64,000 nucleotides of DNA from Chitinophagales bacterium (GCA_020636505.1 JACJXR010000001.1:496001-560000), one strand, 5' to 3'. Positions 24,093 through 33,827 are shown, numbered from the stretch's first letter. The notes: a model not told the origin generated them from the sequence alone. Program-made: numbers and translations.

Positions 24093-26537
24093 ATGAAGAA
24101 GATATCCTTACTGTTCGTTGTATTGTTCGCAACCATAAACGCGATAGCGCAAGATTATGGCCCCGTGGGTGTCATCACCGGTGTGGTGAAAGACAAGCAA
24201 ACGCAAGAACCGATTCCCAGTGTGAGCATCTCATTGGAAGGTACAGATATGGGTACCGTAACAGACATTGACGGCAAGTTCAAAATAGAGCGCATCCCTC
24301 CAAAAACGTACAACATCCGAGCAAAGTCCATAGACTATCGCGAGAAGTACGTATACAATGTGGTGGTAACAACCGGTAACAGCGAAGTATTGAACATAGA
24401 GTTGGAACGTAATACCATCAACCTGAACACAGTTGTCATCCGAAGCAATCCATTCGCAAAACCTGCGGAAACACCCGTATCACTGCAAACCATGTCTGCA
24501 CAGGAGATAAAGAGCAACCCCGGTGGCAACTTCGACATATCGCGCGTGATACAAGCCTTTCCCGGTGTGGGCGGAACATCCGGTTCTGTCGGTGGTTATC
24601 GCAACGATCTTATCATTCGCGGTGGTGCTCCCAACGAGAACGTGTACTACTTGGACGGTATTGAAGTACCGGTCATCAACCACTTTGCCACACAGGGCAG
24701 TGCAGGTGGACCGACGGGTATTGTCAATATCTCTTTCATAGATGAGGTAAACCTGTACACATCCGCATTCCCTGCACAATACGACAATGCACTATCGGGC
24801 GTATTGCAAATGAAACAACGCAAGGCCAACCCCGATCATGTGCAACACAATGTAAGGTTGAGCGCTACAGAACTTGCCTACACAATGGATGGCCCCATCA
24901 AAAAAGATAAGTTAACCTTTCTTGCATCCGCAAGGCGTTCTTATCTGCAATTACTGTTCAAAGCATTGCAAATACCCATACAACCATCCTATTGGGACTT
25001 TCAGTACAAAATAGATTACAAGATCAATAAGAAGCTTACGTTCTATACCCTCGGTATAGGTGCGATAGACAAGTTCAGCTTCATCACACCTGACGAGCTG
25101 ACTCCCGAAAACATATATACACTTAAGAGCAACCCCACCATCAACCAATGGAACTATACCAACGGTTACGGACTTAAAGGATTGATGAAGCATGGTTATT
25201 GGAACCTGACCTTTAGCCGAAATATGCTGAACAATGAGTTGGATCAATTTGAGGACAACCAAAATCCGAAGGAGACAGAGCGCATATTGAAAATACGTTC
25301 GCAAGAAGCGGAAAACAAAGTACGTTTCGAGTACAAGAAATTCTTCGACAAATGGAGTTATAGTGTCGGCCTAATGGGTCAGTACGACCAATTCAGCAAC
25401 AACTACTATACACGTATACGCTCCGAATTACGCGATGCCAACGGCCAAATCATACAACCCGAGTTCTCCATCAACGGAACAAGCCAAATCGATTTCTTCC
25501 GTTATGGATTGTTTGCGCAAATAGCACGTAAGTTTTTTAAAGAGCGTTTGGATGTATCATTGGGAGTTCGTGCTGATGGAAATACATTCACTACTGACGG
25601 AAATAATTTCTACGAACGTCCTTCGCCACGCATTGCTACCTCTTTACTCGTTGCAAAAAACCTCAAGTTCAATGCATCCGTAGCATACTACTATAAAGTA
25701 CCTCCTTACACCGTCTTAGGTTACAGAGACACATCAGGTGTATTGGTCAATCAAAACTCTGAATATATACGCAGCGACCATTTTGTAGCAGGCTTCGAGT
25801 ATCTGCCAAAGCAAGACACTCGTTTTACATTGGAAGGTTTTTATAAAAGCTATATAAGCTATCCTGTCTCTCTTATCGATGGCATCTCACTTGCCAACAA
25901 AGGAGGGAACTTCGGTGTGTTAGGCAATGAGCCGGTTACAAGTTCTGGCTGGGGTAGGAGCTATGGAGCTGAGTTCATGTTTCAACAAAAACTGACAAAG
26001 CGTTTCTTCGCTATACTGTCTTACACTTACTACATCAGCGAGTTTACCAATGCATCCGGGAAATATGTTCCTGCATCTTGGGATAATCGTCACCTCTTAT
26101 CATTCATAGGCGGATATAAGTTCAGACGCAACTATGAGTTAGGGGTTAAGTTCCGCTATCAAGGTGGTGCGCCTTATACTCCATTCGATGCGACTGCATC
26201 TCAACAAAACTATCTGTCAACAGGTCAAGGCACATTGAACTACGCACTCTTCAACACATTGCAATTACAGCCTTTCCATGCAATGGACGTAAGGTTGGAT
26301 AAAAAGTGGAACTACCGCAAATGGTCTTTGGATGTGTATATAGATGTGACCAATGTTTATGGCAGTGTACAACCACAGTTCCCGCAATACACTTTTCAGC
26401 GTACAACTGACAACTCTGCCTTTGCCACCACAGACGGACAACCTGTTAAGACGGACGGTAGCAATGCCATACCATATATCATAGACAACAGCGACCCCGT
26501 CATCATTCCGACCATCGGTTTCATTGTGGCGTTTTAA
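24093..26537 (+). CDS. TonB-dependent receptor with carboxypeptidase-like N-terminal domain
   Basis: Outer-membrane receptor of 814 residues for TonB-powered uptake of a large or scarce substrate. A signal peptide (about 1-20) is followed by a carboxypeptidase regulatory-like domain (GVITGVVKDKQTQEPIPSVS, residues about 27-105). Next is a plug with RGGAPNENVYYLDGIEV, then a 22-strand barrel ending in an aromatic residue (GFIVAF). The plug lacks the SusC-type long form and no SusD follows, so it is not a standard glycan uptake pair. A GNAT gene and an ECF sigma operon lie directly downstream. The substrate is unknown. Confidence 0.93.
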   Translation: MKKISLLFVVLFATINAIAQDYGPVGVITGVVKDKQTQEPIPSVSISLEGTDMGTVTDIDGKFKIERIPPKTYNIRAKSIDYREKYVYNVVVTTGNSEVLNIELERNTINLNTVVIRSNPFAKPAETPVSLQTMSAQEIKSNPGGNFDISRVIQAFPGVGGTSGSVGGYRNDLIIRGGAPNENVYYLDGIEVPVINHFATQGSAGGPTGIVNISFIDEVNLYTSAFPAQYDNALSGVLQMKQRKANPDHVQHNVRLSATELAYTMDGPIKKDKLTFLASARRSYLQLLFKALQIPIQPSYWDFQYKIDYKINKKLTFYTLGIGAIDKFSFITPDELTPENIYTLKSNPTINQWNYTNGYGLKGLMKHGYWNLTFSRNMLNNELDQFEDNQNPKETERILKIRSQEAENKVRFEYKKFFDKWSYSVGLMGQYDQFSNNYYTRIRSELRDANGQIIQPEFSINGTSQIDFFRYGLFAQIARKFFKERLDVSLGVRADGNTFTTDGNNFYERPSPRIATSLLVAKNLKFNASVAYYYKVPPYTVLGYRDTSGVLVNQNSEYIRSDHFVAGFEYLPKQDTRFTLEGFYKSYISYPVSLIDGISLANKGGNFGVLGNEPVTSSGWGRSYGAEFMFQQKLTKRFFAILSYTYYISEFTNASGKYVPASWDNRHLLSFIGGYKFRRNYELGVKFRYQGGAPYTPFDATASQQNYLSTGQGTLNYALFNTLQLQPFHAMDVRLDKKWNYRKWSLDVYIDVTNVYGSVQPQFPQYTFQRTTDNSAFATTDGQPVKTDGSNAIPYIIDNSDPVIIPTIGFIVAF

Positions 26538-26552
26538 TCCTATTTTGTATAT

Positions 26553-27095
26553 ATGAAATATACAGATGGGCTTGAATCGGAACGACTGACCACACGGTTT
26601 TTGACCGAAGATGATATTCCCGTTTTCTTGGAATATTTCGAAGACCCTGTCAATTGTCGGTTCATGTCCATCCCCGACCATTTGTCCAACTTAAAGCGCT
26701 CAGAGATATTCATCAACTTCCAGATGAAGCGCTATTCCGAAAACAGACTCGGCTTACAAGCAATCATCACCAAAGACACCGGAGCATTTGCCGGTACATG
26801 TGGTCTTTTGGTTCAGGAGGTGGATGGCGTTACAGAAATAGAAGTGGGCTATCATTACCTACGCAGGTTTTGGGGCAAAGGTTATGCTACTGAAGCCGCG
26901 CAATTGTTTCGCGACTATGGCTTTGAGCATTACGATGTGCCTCATTTGGTATCCATGATAAATCCCGCAAACGAACCTTCTAAAAAAGTAGCTCACCGAA
27001 ACGGTATGAGCTTGGTGAAGGAAGATGCTTCTTTCAGAGGTACGCCATACAATATGTTCTGCATCACACGGGCGGAATGGGAATCGCTAAAATAA
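26553..27095 (+). CDS. GNAT-family N-acetyltransferase (RimJ/RimL type)
   Basis: Acetyl-CoA dependent acetyltransferase of 180 residues with the RimJ/RimL pattern. The N-terminus LESERLTTRFLTEDDIPVF is that of the Acetyltransf_3 type. The core has EIEVGYHYLRRFWGKGYATEAA (motif A, acetyl-CoA pyrophosphate loop, with the usual Q/R-x-x-G-x-G/A reading as RRFWGKGYA). The C-terminal part has NEPSKKVAHRNGM. These proteins acetylate N-terminal amines of proteins or small molecules; the target is unknown. It begins 15 nt after the TonB receptor stop, so may share its transcript. Confidence 0.92.
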   Translation: MKYTDGLESERLTTRFLTEDDIPVFLEYFEDPVNCRFMSIPDHLSNLKRSEIFINFQMKRYSENRLGLQAIITKDTGAFAGTCGLLVQEVDGVTEIEVGYHYLRRFWGKGYATEAAQLFRDYGFEHYDVPHLVSMINPANEPSKKVAHRNGMSLVKEDASFRGTPYNMFCITRAEWESLK

Positions 27096-27152
27096 TTTCG
27101 CCTCTCAGGCAACCCTATCTTTCAACCCAGCATTTAATGTTGTAGTTATGCT

Positions 27153-27761
27153 ATGGAGCTAACAGCAACATATTATCAGCTACCCAATATCTTTATTGAA
27201 GATTTGACAGCGACCAAAACACATATCTCTGACGAGCAGGTACTTGTAAACGAATGCATTAACGGCGATCGGATTGCCCAACGCAGCCTATACGACAGTT
27301 ATGTGGACTATATGACGATCGTATGCCTGCGCTACTTGCCCAACAGCGAGGATGCACAGGAGGCGATGATGGACGGATTTTGCAACGTGTTTAAAAATTT
27401 GGCGCGTTTTGAATACAGAGGAGTGGGCAGCCTAAAGGCATGGATGAAAAAGATAATGGTGAACCAATGCCTGATGTTCTTAAGAAAGCGAAAAGAATTG
27501 GTACTGCAGGAAGAAGAAATAATAGCATCAGACCCTGTAATGGATACCGACGCTATAAGCAGACTAGGTATAAAAGAGCTGATGCAGATAATACACGAAT
27601 TGCCCGACGGTTACAGAATGGTGTTCAACCTGTACACTTTTGAAGGCATGACACATAACGAGATTGGCACACTGCTGGGTATATCGCCCAACACATCCAA
27701 GTCTCAGTTGCACAAGGCAAAGACCATGTTACAAAAACGAATTTCAGGAATGAATCAATAA
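27153..27761 (+). CDS. ECF-type RNA polymerase sigma factor
   Basis: Sigma-70 family regulator of 202 residues. After a leader of about 25 residues, region 2 covers about 28-95 (LVNECINGDRIAQRSLYDSYVDYM, EDAQEAMMDGFCNVFKNL, RGVGSLKAWMKKIMVNQ in pieces). Region 4 covers about 145-198 (LIHELPDGYRMVFNLYTFEGMTHNEIGTLLGISPNTSKSQLHKAK in pieces). It directs RNA polymerase to its own promoters and is probably held by the membrane protein encoded 7 nt downstream. The first three genes to 29590 form an operon. Confidence 0.93.
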   Translation: MELTATYYQLPNIFIEDLTATKTHISDEQVLVNECINGDRIAQRSLYDSYVDYMTIVCLRYLPNSEDAQEAMMDGFCNVFKNLARFEYRGVGSLKAWMKKIMVNQCLMFLRKRKELVLQEEEIIASDPVMDTDAISRLGIKELMQIIHELPDGYRMVFNLYTFEGMTHNEIGTLLGISPNTSKSQLHKAKTMLQKRISGMNQ

Positions 27762-27768
27762 CAACATT

Positions 27769-28440
27769 ATGAGCAGCGATTTTGAAAAGATGATGAATGA
27801 AAAGATGGAGCAGGCAAAGCCCGAAGAGCTGATGCCCTGCTTCGATCGTAATGCCGCCTGGGAGAACATTTCAGAACGCATACCTAGTAATAAGAAAACT
27901 CGAGTATTACCGGTATGGTGGACACACGCTGCTGCGGTGGTCGTAGGCATACTTATCGGTAGCAGCCTGCTACTGTTGCAAAACAAACAAGGCAACACAC
28001 CAACAGTTGCAACCATAAAAGAAACCGGACCCTTAAAAGAGATAGTTAGAGAAACAGATACTGTATTTATCACCAAAGAAATAATTACCTATACACCTAC
28101 TCCAGCACCACGAAGACAACCCGTTGTACAACAACCGAAATCAAACCCTCTACCTGAAACAGCGCCACCACAAGAAGTGTTGGTACAGGAAAAGCCCATA
28201 GAGAACCCAATACCGGTAGCACCTCAACCTGAAATCACACCTGAGCCTGAAAAACAAGAGATAAAAGTGGTGCACCTGTTGGATATAGAGAACGAAGACC
28301 GCAAATCGGCACTCAACAATTACGACCCGGCGGAGGAACACAGAAGCGGCTTTGCATTGCAAATGCCCACACGACGCTTACCGAACAGAAATACAGATCA
28401 ACCAAAATCACTTTTGAACAGCATCAGAAAAAACAAGTAA
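27769..28440 (+). CDS. Single-helix membrane protein, probable anti-sigma factor
   Basis: A 223-residue protein with a short cytoplasmic N-terminal region (about 1-50), one membrane segment (about 52-72, THAAAVVVGILIGSSLLLL) and a Pro/Glu-rich extracytoplasmic part. The N-terminal helices with WENISERIP match the general layout of anti-sigma factors that follow ECF sigma genes in Bacteroidota. The zinc-binding HxxxCxxC motif is absent, so it is a non-ZAS type at best. The Pro-rich stretch (about 110-170) probably spans periplasm. The anti-sigma role is inferred from topology and position, not from sequence similarity. Confidence 0.7.
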   Translation: MSSDFEKMMNEKMEQAKPEELMPCFDRNAAWENISERIPSNKKTRVLPVWWTHAAAVVVGILIGSSLLLLQNKQGNTPTVATIKETGPLKEIVRETDTVFITKEIITYTPTPAPRRQPVVQQPKSNPLPETAPPQEVLVQEKPIENPIPVAPQPEITPEPEKQEIKVVHLLDIENEDRKSALNNYDPAEEHRSGFALQMPTRRLPNRNTDQPKSLLNSIRKNK

Positions 28441-28441
28441 A

Positions 28442-29590
28442 ATGAACCTTAGAATAGTATTTATCATCACGCTACTGCTTCCTGTCTTTACATTTGGACA
28501 AAGCCCCGTAAAGAGTGAGACACAGTTGAAGCAAGAATTGTTTGAGCTGAACAAACACAAATTCAACCACCATTTCGAAGCGGTGTTGCCGGAAGACAAC
28601 TTCTTGTTGATAGACTTCCATAAATGGAGCTACTGGCCCGAAGCCGATGCTATGAACAAGATATTTGACGTAGCTGCAAAGGCCGTTCAGTCTACTACCG
28701 ACTCTTTTAAGAACCCTCTTAGATCCAAACGTATAGACATACACCTACCTGTGAAGAACCGCCCTATCACCATGAGGCTCGTTGAGCATAACGATGGCAG
28801 CGACTTGCTCATGCTCGACTACGACAAGCAAATGCCCCTTAAGTTGGGTATGGATACCATCAGGATACTTAAAACCTACAAAGTAGAAAAAGATGACAAC
28901 GGTGATGAGCAACGCGCAGAAATACTGTACACATTCGTACTGAAAGACCTGAAGGACATTGCAAAGATCGCAGCCAATGATAAACTTATCAATGACGTTG
29001 CAACACAGTTTGACAATGTGGTAAACGAAAAACGCCAACGATGGGCACGAGAAGACACTTGGTATCACGACATACATGTCGCCTACTCACCATTGGAGAC
29101 CAATGATAGTAAGAAGTTGACAATAGACAACAAGGGCGGTTTCTTTAAAGGTTTTGACGCAAAATATTATGTAGGTGCGTCACTATTCAGGAACGATATC
29201 ACACCCTTTGTTGAAATGGGCTTCTCATACAAGTGGCCGTCAAGCATTGGAGAATATGCTCAAATACGGATTTCCGCATCAGGCATCGGTCAGTTCGAAA
29301 GGATCAGCGAATCTGTGTTCAACTTTTACAACACCACTTTTGTGAATTTAGAATGGGGAACTCTGGTGAACAAGACAGGTTCTGTCATCCCCATATACGA
29401 AACATCGTTGGGTATGGGCTACATGTTTACCAACCATCCGTCCTTACTGCAACACAAGGCAATGAAACTGTTTTGGCATTACAGCTTATCGCCTTCTATG
29501 CGTATCACACCGGAGTTCTATGTTCTTTTCAGAAAGAACCAAGAAAACCTTGTTTGGGGCGGATTGACCGTTGCACTCAGGATATTATAA
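28442..29590 (+). CDS. Exported protein of unknown function in sigma operon
   Basis: A 382-residue protein with signal peptide (MNLRIVFIITLLLPVFTFG). The centre has a helical region with an EKDDNGDEQRAEIL loop. The C-terminal third is rich in alternating aromatic residues (FKGFDAKYYVGASLF, YAQIRISASG, YMFTNHPSLLQ) as expected for strands of an outer-membrane barrel. It starts 1 nt after the anti-sigma-like stop, so translation should be coupled. It may be the signal input or the target of the sigma system. I do not recognise the family. It converges with the membrane-TPR gene with a 3-nt gap. Confidence 0.65.
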   Translation: MNLRIVFIITLLLPVFTFGQSPVKSETQLKQELFELNKHKFNHHFEAVLPEDNFLLIDFHKWSYWPEADAMNKIFDVAAKAVQSTTDSFKNPLRSKRIDIHLPVKNRPITMRLVEHNDGSDLLMLDYDKQMPLKLGMDTIRILKTYKVEKDDNGDEQRAEILYTFVLKDLKDIAKIAANDKLINDVATQFDNVVNEKRQRWAREDTWYHDIHVAYSPLETNDSKKLTIDNKGGFFKGFDAKYYVGASLFRNDITPFVEMGFSYKWPSSIGEYAQIRISASGIGQFERISESVFNFYNTTFVNLEWGTLVNKTGSVIPIYETSLGMGYMFTNHPSLLQHKAMKLFWHYSLSPSMRITPEFYVLFRKNQENLVWGGLTVALRIL

Positions 29591-29593
29591 CCA

Positions 29594-31984
29594 TTAGTGG
29601 TTATGCCCTTCGTGGCCGTGTTCATCTTGCTCTTGTGTTGTTGAGTCCTGCTCTTCTGTAGGTGCTATCAACTCTTTGGATGATGAATAGCTTTTGACCC
29701 CTGTCAGTTTTTTCAACCTTTCCAGCATTTCGCTTTCGTCTGTACTCCAAGGTATGTCAGGCTCCAAAGCAGGTCTAATATGTTTGCTTGCAAGGTCCTT
29801 ATCACCATGCTCCCAATAAGCATCCGCAAGGTACATATGTGCCTTACCGTTAGACTCGTTCAGGTCCACAGAACGTTTGAAGGCATCTATCACATCTTCT
29901 ACCGTCACACCGTTTTGCGATAGCTTCCACTCATATCTGAGACACAAGCCGTACAGGTAGTACACAAAGTCGTTGGTATTGTCTTGCTCAATGTATTTTT
30001 CCAAATGCTTCTTCGCTCCACTGAAGTTGGTGCGCATCACATCAAGCGTTGCAAGTCCAAGATGCGTACTCTTGTTTTCGGGGTCAAGTTCTACCGACTT
30101 TTCAAACATGATGGATGCACTGTCCAATTTTCTGTCACGTGTAGCCACATCCTGTACATAGTTGGAGAACTCGAGATAAGCGAATGCAAGCGTTGACAAC
30201 GCTTCCGAATTGTCTGCAAGGTCCATTTGTACTGCAGGTAACAGTTGTTTGATAGAGATGTTGTAGTTCTTCACCATGTTGTAATACCTGCCTGCATACA
30301 TTGGCGCGTACTTCTGTTCTTCCTCCTCATAAGATACTGCGGGGTTCAGCAGTTTGGTTATGGCTTCCGCCCATCCCGGGTCTATCGGTTGTTGCGGCCA
30401 AGTGAACAATTTTATCACATCACGATCATGGTTCAATGCATTGTTTAATTCTCCCTCACGCAACATGATGGTCGATACCGGGTCTATATACACCAAGTTG
30501 AAACCCTCTTTCCAATACAAGAGTTGTTGCAATGGTTGTAACTGTGAGGTGCTGAACACTATATAGTTGAACTTATAAGTGGAATCGAAATCGTAAAACT
30601 TTTTCGGGCGGTTGTATACTTCTATATACTCGTTGAAGAAGTCTGCCGAAAACACATCAAGGTCGCGCAGGTCGATGAACGACTTGAAATCAGGATACAA
30701 ATCCCACAGTAGATAAGACGATACAAAGTAATCTGAGAATGCAGGCCCTTTTAGGTTGTGTCTTTTGATGAATTCAGCAGCACCGGTCGGATTGTGCAAC
30801 ATGCTGATGTGCATGCCGTATTTGTTCGGCGACTTGGTGAACTCGTAATACTTATTGCTCACCACCGATATATAAAACAGTCCACCGATGGCTGCACTGA
30901 CTATCATTGTGCGCTTAGCCGCTGCCATATAAAAAGGCTTATCCAACAGCTTCAGTCGCCTTACAACTTCCAACAGCATTACAGGCACAGTAGGGAACAA
31001 CATAATCTGCGCAAAAGGTATATTCCTGTTTGCGGACAGAGACAAATAACCAAACAATGGTATGGTCAAAAGGTAGCCTATCAACAAAGGATGTGAGGTA
31101 TATGTTTCCTTTTGCTTCCGTGCGGCAACCAACTTCATTACCCAAAACACCATCACGGCCACTATCATAGCCACATGCACTTTTGCTTGTACGGTCCAGT
31201 ACATCGGGTCTGTCCATGAGAGCAACTCCGTAGTGTATTTGTTTGCCCCCAATTGACGATATATTTCAAAAGGTTGTTTCCAAAGTTGTATGCCGTTCGG
31301 GTTCACTAAAATGGCTACAGCCATGCCACCCCAAACGATTGTCAACTTCCTTACGTTTTGCAAATACTCCTTGTTCTTACTAACCACATAGGATATCAAA
31401 CCACCGGCTATGTACGCACCTATCAGCACCATCCCTACCGGATAGCCTTCGTGCATATTGGCCCATAGCAATTGTAAGGGTATCAGCCATGCAATACGTT
31501 TCCACTCAAATGCGTTGGGGCGCCAAAGTACGAACAGGTATACGACTGTCAACAAATGGCTCACCATCTCCGGACGCCCCGCCATACGGAACTCCGACAA
31601 TGCCAACAGCAACAATACTGCTATGGTTGAGAAAAGTGTAGATACTTGTTCACCCAAATGCTTGGTAAAATATGTGAGCAACCTGAGCAACAGATATACT
31701 ATAGCCACATTGACCAATGCTTGCAACAACAACACTCCATGCGGACCGAGCCCTTTCTCCAAAAACGCTATCACCACTTCGTACAGCCACTTTACGTTTA
31801 TCCAGCGGGCACCCTCCATGGTGTACGAGAACTCATCGGTTTTGGTAACCGCCATATTGTCCAGCATCCATTCCCCACTCAGCAATTGCCACCACACATC
31901 GGGTTCGCGCAGTTGCTTCATGCCCAGAACAAAGGCGGTCAAATAACATATTATGTACGGGAGGCGAGTGTATTTTTTCTGCAT
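29594..31984 (-). CDS. Polytopic membrane protein with C-terminal TPR region and His-rich tail
   Basis: A 796-residue protein. The first half has about ten hydrophobic segments, beginning with YIICYLTAFVLGMKQLREPD and DVWWQLLSGEWML. This D-x-W-W/x-x-L pattern at the first periplasmic loop is often seen in GT-C-like membrane proteins, but I see no catalytic motif and do not claim a transferase. From about 560 there are TPR-like repeats (ALSTLAFAYLEFSNY, ASIMFEKSVELDPENKSTHLGLATLD, GKAHMYLADAYWEHGDKDLA). The last residues are DEHGHEGHNH, a possible metal-binding tail. It is transcribed alone. Confidence 0.75.
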   Translation of the reverse strand: MQKKYTRLPYIICYLTAFVLGMKQLREPDVWWQLLSGEWMLDNMAVTKTDEFSYTMEGARWINVKWLYEVVIAFLEKGLGPHGVLLLQALVNVAIVYLLLRLLTYFTKHLGEQVSTLFSTIAVLLLLALSEFRMAGRPEMVSHLLTVVYLFVLWRPNAFEWKRIAWLIPLQLLWANMHEGYPVGMVLIGAYIAGGLISYVVSKNKEYLQNVRKLTIVWGGMAVAILVNPNGIQLWKQPFEIYRQLGANKYTTELLSWTDPMYWTVQAKVHVAMIVAVMVFWVMKLVAARKQKETYTSHPLLIGYLLTIPLFGYLSLSANRNIPFAQIMLFPTVPVMLLEVVRRLKLLDKPFYMAAAKRTMIVSAAIGGLFYISVVSNKYYEFTKSPNKYGMHISMLHNPTGAAEFIKRHNLKGPAFSDYFVSSYLLWDLYPDFKSFIDLRDLDVFSADFFNEYIEVYNRPKKFYDFDSTYKFNYIVFSTSQLQPLQQLLYWKEGFNLVYIDPVSTIMLREGELNNALNHDRDVIKLFTWPQQPIDPGWAEAITKLLNPAVSYEEEEQKYAPMYAGRYYNMVKNYNISIKQLLPAVQMDLADNSEALSTLAFAYLEFSNYVQDVATRDRKLDSASIMFEKSVELDPENKSTHLGLATLDVMRTNFSGAKKHLEKYIEQDNTNDFVYYLYGLCLRYEWKLSQNGVTVEDVIDAFKRSVDLNESNGKAHMYLADAYWEHGDKDLASKHIRPALEPDIPWSTDESEMLERLKKLTGVKSYSSSKELIAPTEEQDSTTQEQDEHGHEGHNH

Positions 31985-32063
31985 CAGTGGCTATTTGTCT
32001 TAAATAGTGACTGAAAATACGCAGAATAGGTTTGTATAAAAAAGAATATTCTCAAATGAAAAA

Positions 32064-32083
32064 GGGGAGCAAGATTGCTCCCC
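32064..32083 (-). terminator. Terminator of the DUF4382 gene
   Basis: Minus strand: GGGGAGC, loop AATCTT, GCTCCCC, followed by TTTTTC. It lies about 30 nt after the stop of the DUF4382 gene. Confidence 0.8.
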
Positions 32084-32111
32084 TATCCTAACACCTACAT
32101 ACCAATCAATT

Positions 32112-32908
32112 TTATTGCGTCAGAACTATTGTACCAAGTTCTGTTGTTTGTCCATAAGTAACATTTATGTTATTCAGTGTCACATCGGTGAATGTAATCA
32201 GAGACGCATCCAGTGTAACGGTGTAATTACCGTCGGGCAATCCCATGAACATAAAAAATCCGTCGCTTCTCGGAATGGCGACATATGTGTCCACACCGTT
32301 GGTAACGTATACCGTCACCAACGCGCTCAACGGCTGCACATAACCCCTGATACGTCCATCTGTCTAGCGGAGAATGCACGTATTACCGGCTTCAACATAT
32401 ACTTACCATTACCGGTCACCACAATCGAACTACCTGCATCAAAGTCTATCCATACATCGTACGAACCACCGGCCTTAAACTCTTCTTTAAGATTCAACTT
32501 CAGTCCGCTTTGCTGACCTGATGGTGTGGTCATAGCATGTGTTTGTCCATTTACAACCACAGAGTTGTTCTTTCCCAATATCAACCTCATTTGACTGATC
32601 TTACCTGCCGGCAAGTCTGCTCTCAACAGCAGTGTATCCAATCCGTTTCTGAAATCCAACAGGTTGTATACTCCCGGACGAACGGGTGTCAATGTTACAG
32701 CCGCACTCCCTTCCATGGTCACTTCCACTTGCTGTATGTCTATGTACACTGCATCGTAATCAGCAGGAGCATCGGTCAAATGAAAATTCACTTTTGCCGT
32801 GGCTGTCGGTTGAACATTGGTATTGGTTTCTTCCTTTTTACACGCGGTAAACAGAAACGAAGTGGCGATTACCGCTATTGTTGCTTTCAAAAAATTCTTA
32901 GTCCTCAT
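32112..32908 (-). pseudogene. DUF4382 lipoprotein gene with a -1 frameshift
   Basis: The frame from 32908 encodes a lipoprotein signal (MRTKNFLKATIAVIATSFLFTAC, broken into parts) and a DUF4382 domain (KVNFHLTDAPADYDAVYIDI, LLDFRNGLDTLLLRADLPAG, YDVWIDFDAGSSIV). It goes out of frame near 32354-32357, after ARQMD. In another frame the expected continuation follows: RIRGYVQPLSALVTVYVT and a carboxypeptidase-regulatory-like end (GFFMFMGLPDGNYTVTLDAS) to 32112. One missing base explains the break. Whether it is a real mutation or an error in the sequence cannot be told here. DUF4382 proteins are exported with unknown function. Confidence 0.8.
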
Positions 32909-33055
32909 AAAATCTAATTTTGGTCTTGTGATATATTAGTATGCTCTGTTTGTTTATACCCTCTTTCCAACAATCGTAACCCGATTAAGTTTCTAAAAAA
33001 ACGTTAACGTCGTTATATAAGCATGATTTTCAAACGATTATATACACACAACAAA

Positions 33056-33086
33056 GAGGGCCGCACATTGTTCGTGCAGCCCTCCG
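33056..33086 (-). terminator. Terminator after the exported helical protein
   Basis: Minus strand: GAGGGCTGCAC pairs with GTGCGGCCCTC with a 7-nt loop, then TTTGTTG. It lies just past the 33108 stop, at the end of the TonB receptor operon. Confidence 0.75.
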
Positions 33087-33107
33087 ATTACTGATTACAC
33101 AACTTCT

Positions 33108-33827
33108 TTATTCCGCCGACGGTGAACTTCCGTCTGCACCTTTGCTTGTTCCGGCATCGTCCGTTTGCTCAGGATTGTTGCATTGCTGTATGAAAAAGTC
33201 GTTTGCTTGACTGCCCCAGAATGGGTCTTTCATATCGCCTTTGGTTTCTTGAGCAAACAACGGCTTGGCTTTTTCAAAATATTCCAATGCTTTCTTCGGA
33301 CCGCCACCAAATGCTTTCGGTGTGAAGTATACACTTGTTCCTTTCAGATAGTATATACGCGGATTGCTCTCATCTTTTTCTTTTGCTGCACGTAGATTGT
33401 CCTCGAACAGTTTACCGTATGTCTGCCAACGGTTGCGACCGTCTATTATCATACGTGCTTGTGCCATAACCGCTTTCAGTACAAACACTTCGCTGTTTTC
33501 TTCCGCCTCTTTCTTACCCATCAGTGTTACTGCTTCGTCCAATTCAGCTTCCGCCTCGTCTAGTATGGCATCTCTTTTCTCCATGGTTTCTTGTGGCATG
33601 GAATATGTCAGTATCGCTTTAGCGTATGCGTTGTAATAATGCGGAGCCCACTCGTCTTTCCATTTTTTGGCTATCAGTTCCACTTTGTTGGCATACTCTG
33701 TTCTTTTGGCCGGGTCTTGAGTTGAGTCAAATGCAGCCATTGTCTTCATGAGTACGGCATTCATGTCTTGTGCCTGTACGTTGGTATAGCCTATTGCAAA
33801 AGCGGCTATCAGTAGTAGATGTTTCAT
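33108..33827 (-). CDS. Exported helical (TPR-like) protein, partner of TonB receptor
   Basis: A 239-residue protein with signal peptide (MKHLLLIAAFAIGYTNVQAQ). The mature part is all helical with TPR-like pairs (KWKDEWAPHYYNAYAKAIL, ILDEAEAELDEAVTLMGKK, SNPRIYYLKGTSVYF, KALEYFEKAKPLF), and a low-complexity C-terminal tail of Gly, Ser, Asp. It begins 30 nt after the stop of the TonB receptor and should share its mRNA. A periplasmic helper for the receptor is a reasonable inference; no motif gives a function. Confidence 0.7.
   Translation of the reverse strand: MKHLLLIAAFAIGYTNVQAQDMNAVLMKTMAAFDSTQDPAKRTEYANKVELIAKKWKDEWAPHYYNAYAKAILTYSMPQETMEKRDAILDEAEAELDEAVTLMGKKEAEENSEVFVLKAVMAQARMIIDGRNRWQTYGKLFEDNLRAAKEKDESNPRIYYLKGTSVYFTPKAFGGGPKKALEYFEKAKPLFAQETKGDMKDPFWGSQANDFFIQQCNNPEQTDDAGTSKGADGSSPSAE

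Noticed and set aside
29594..31984. Glycosyltransferase of the GT-C type
   Set aside because: The membrane layout is suggestive, but the D/E-containing catalytic loop motif is not clear, so only the structural description is given.
32112..32339. A separate 75-residue gene downstream of the DUF4382 gene
   Set aside because: It starts at GTG inside the codons of the DUF4382 continuation; together they make the expected full-length protein with one base missing.
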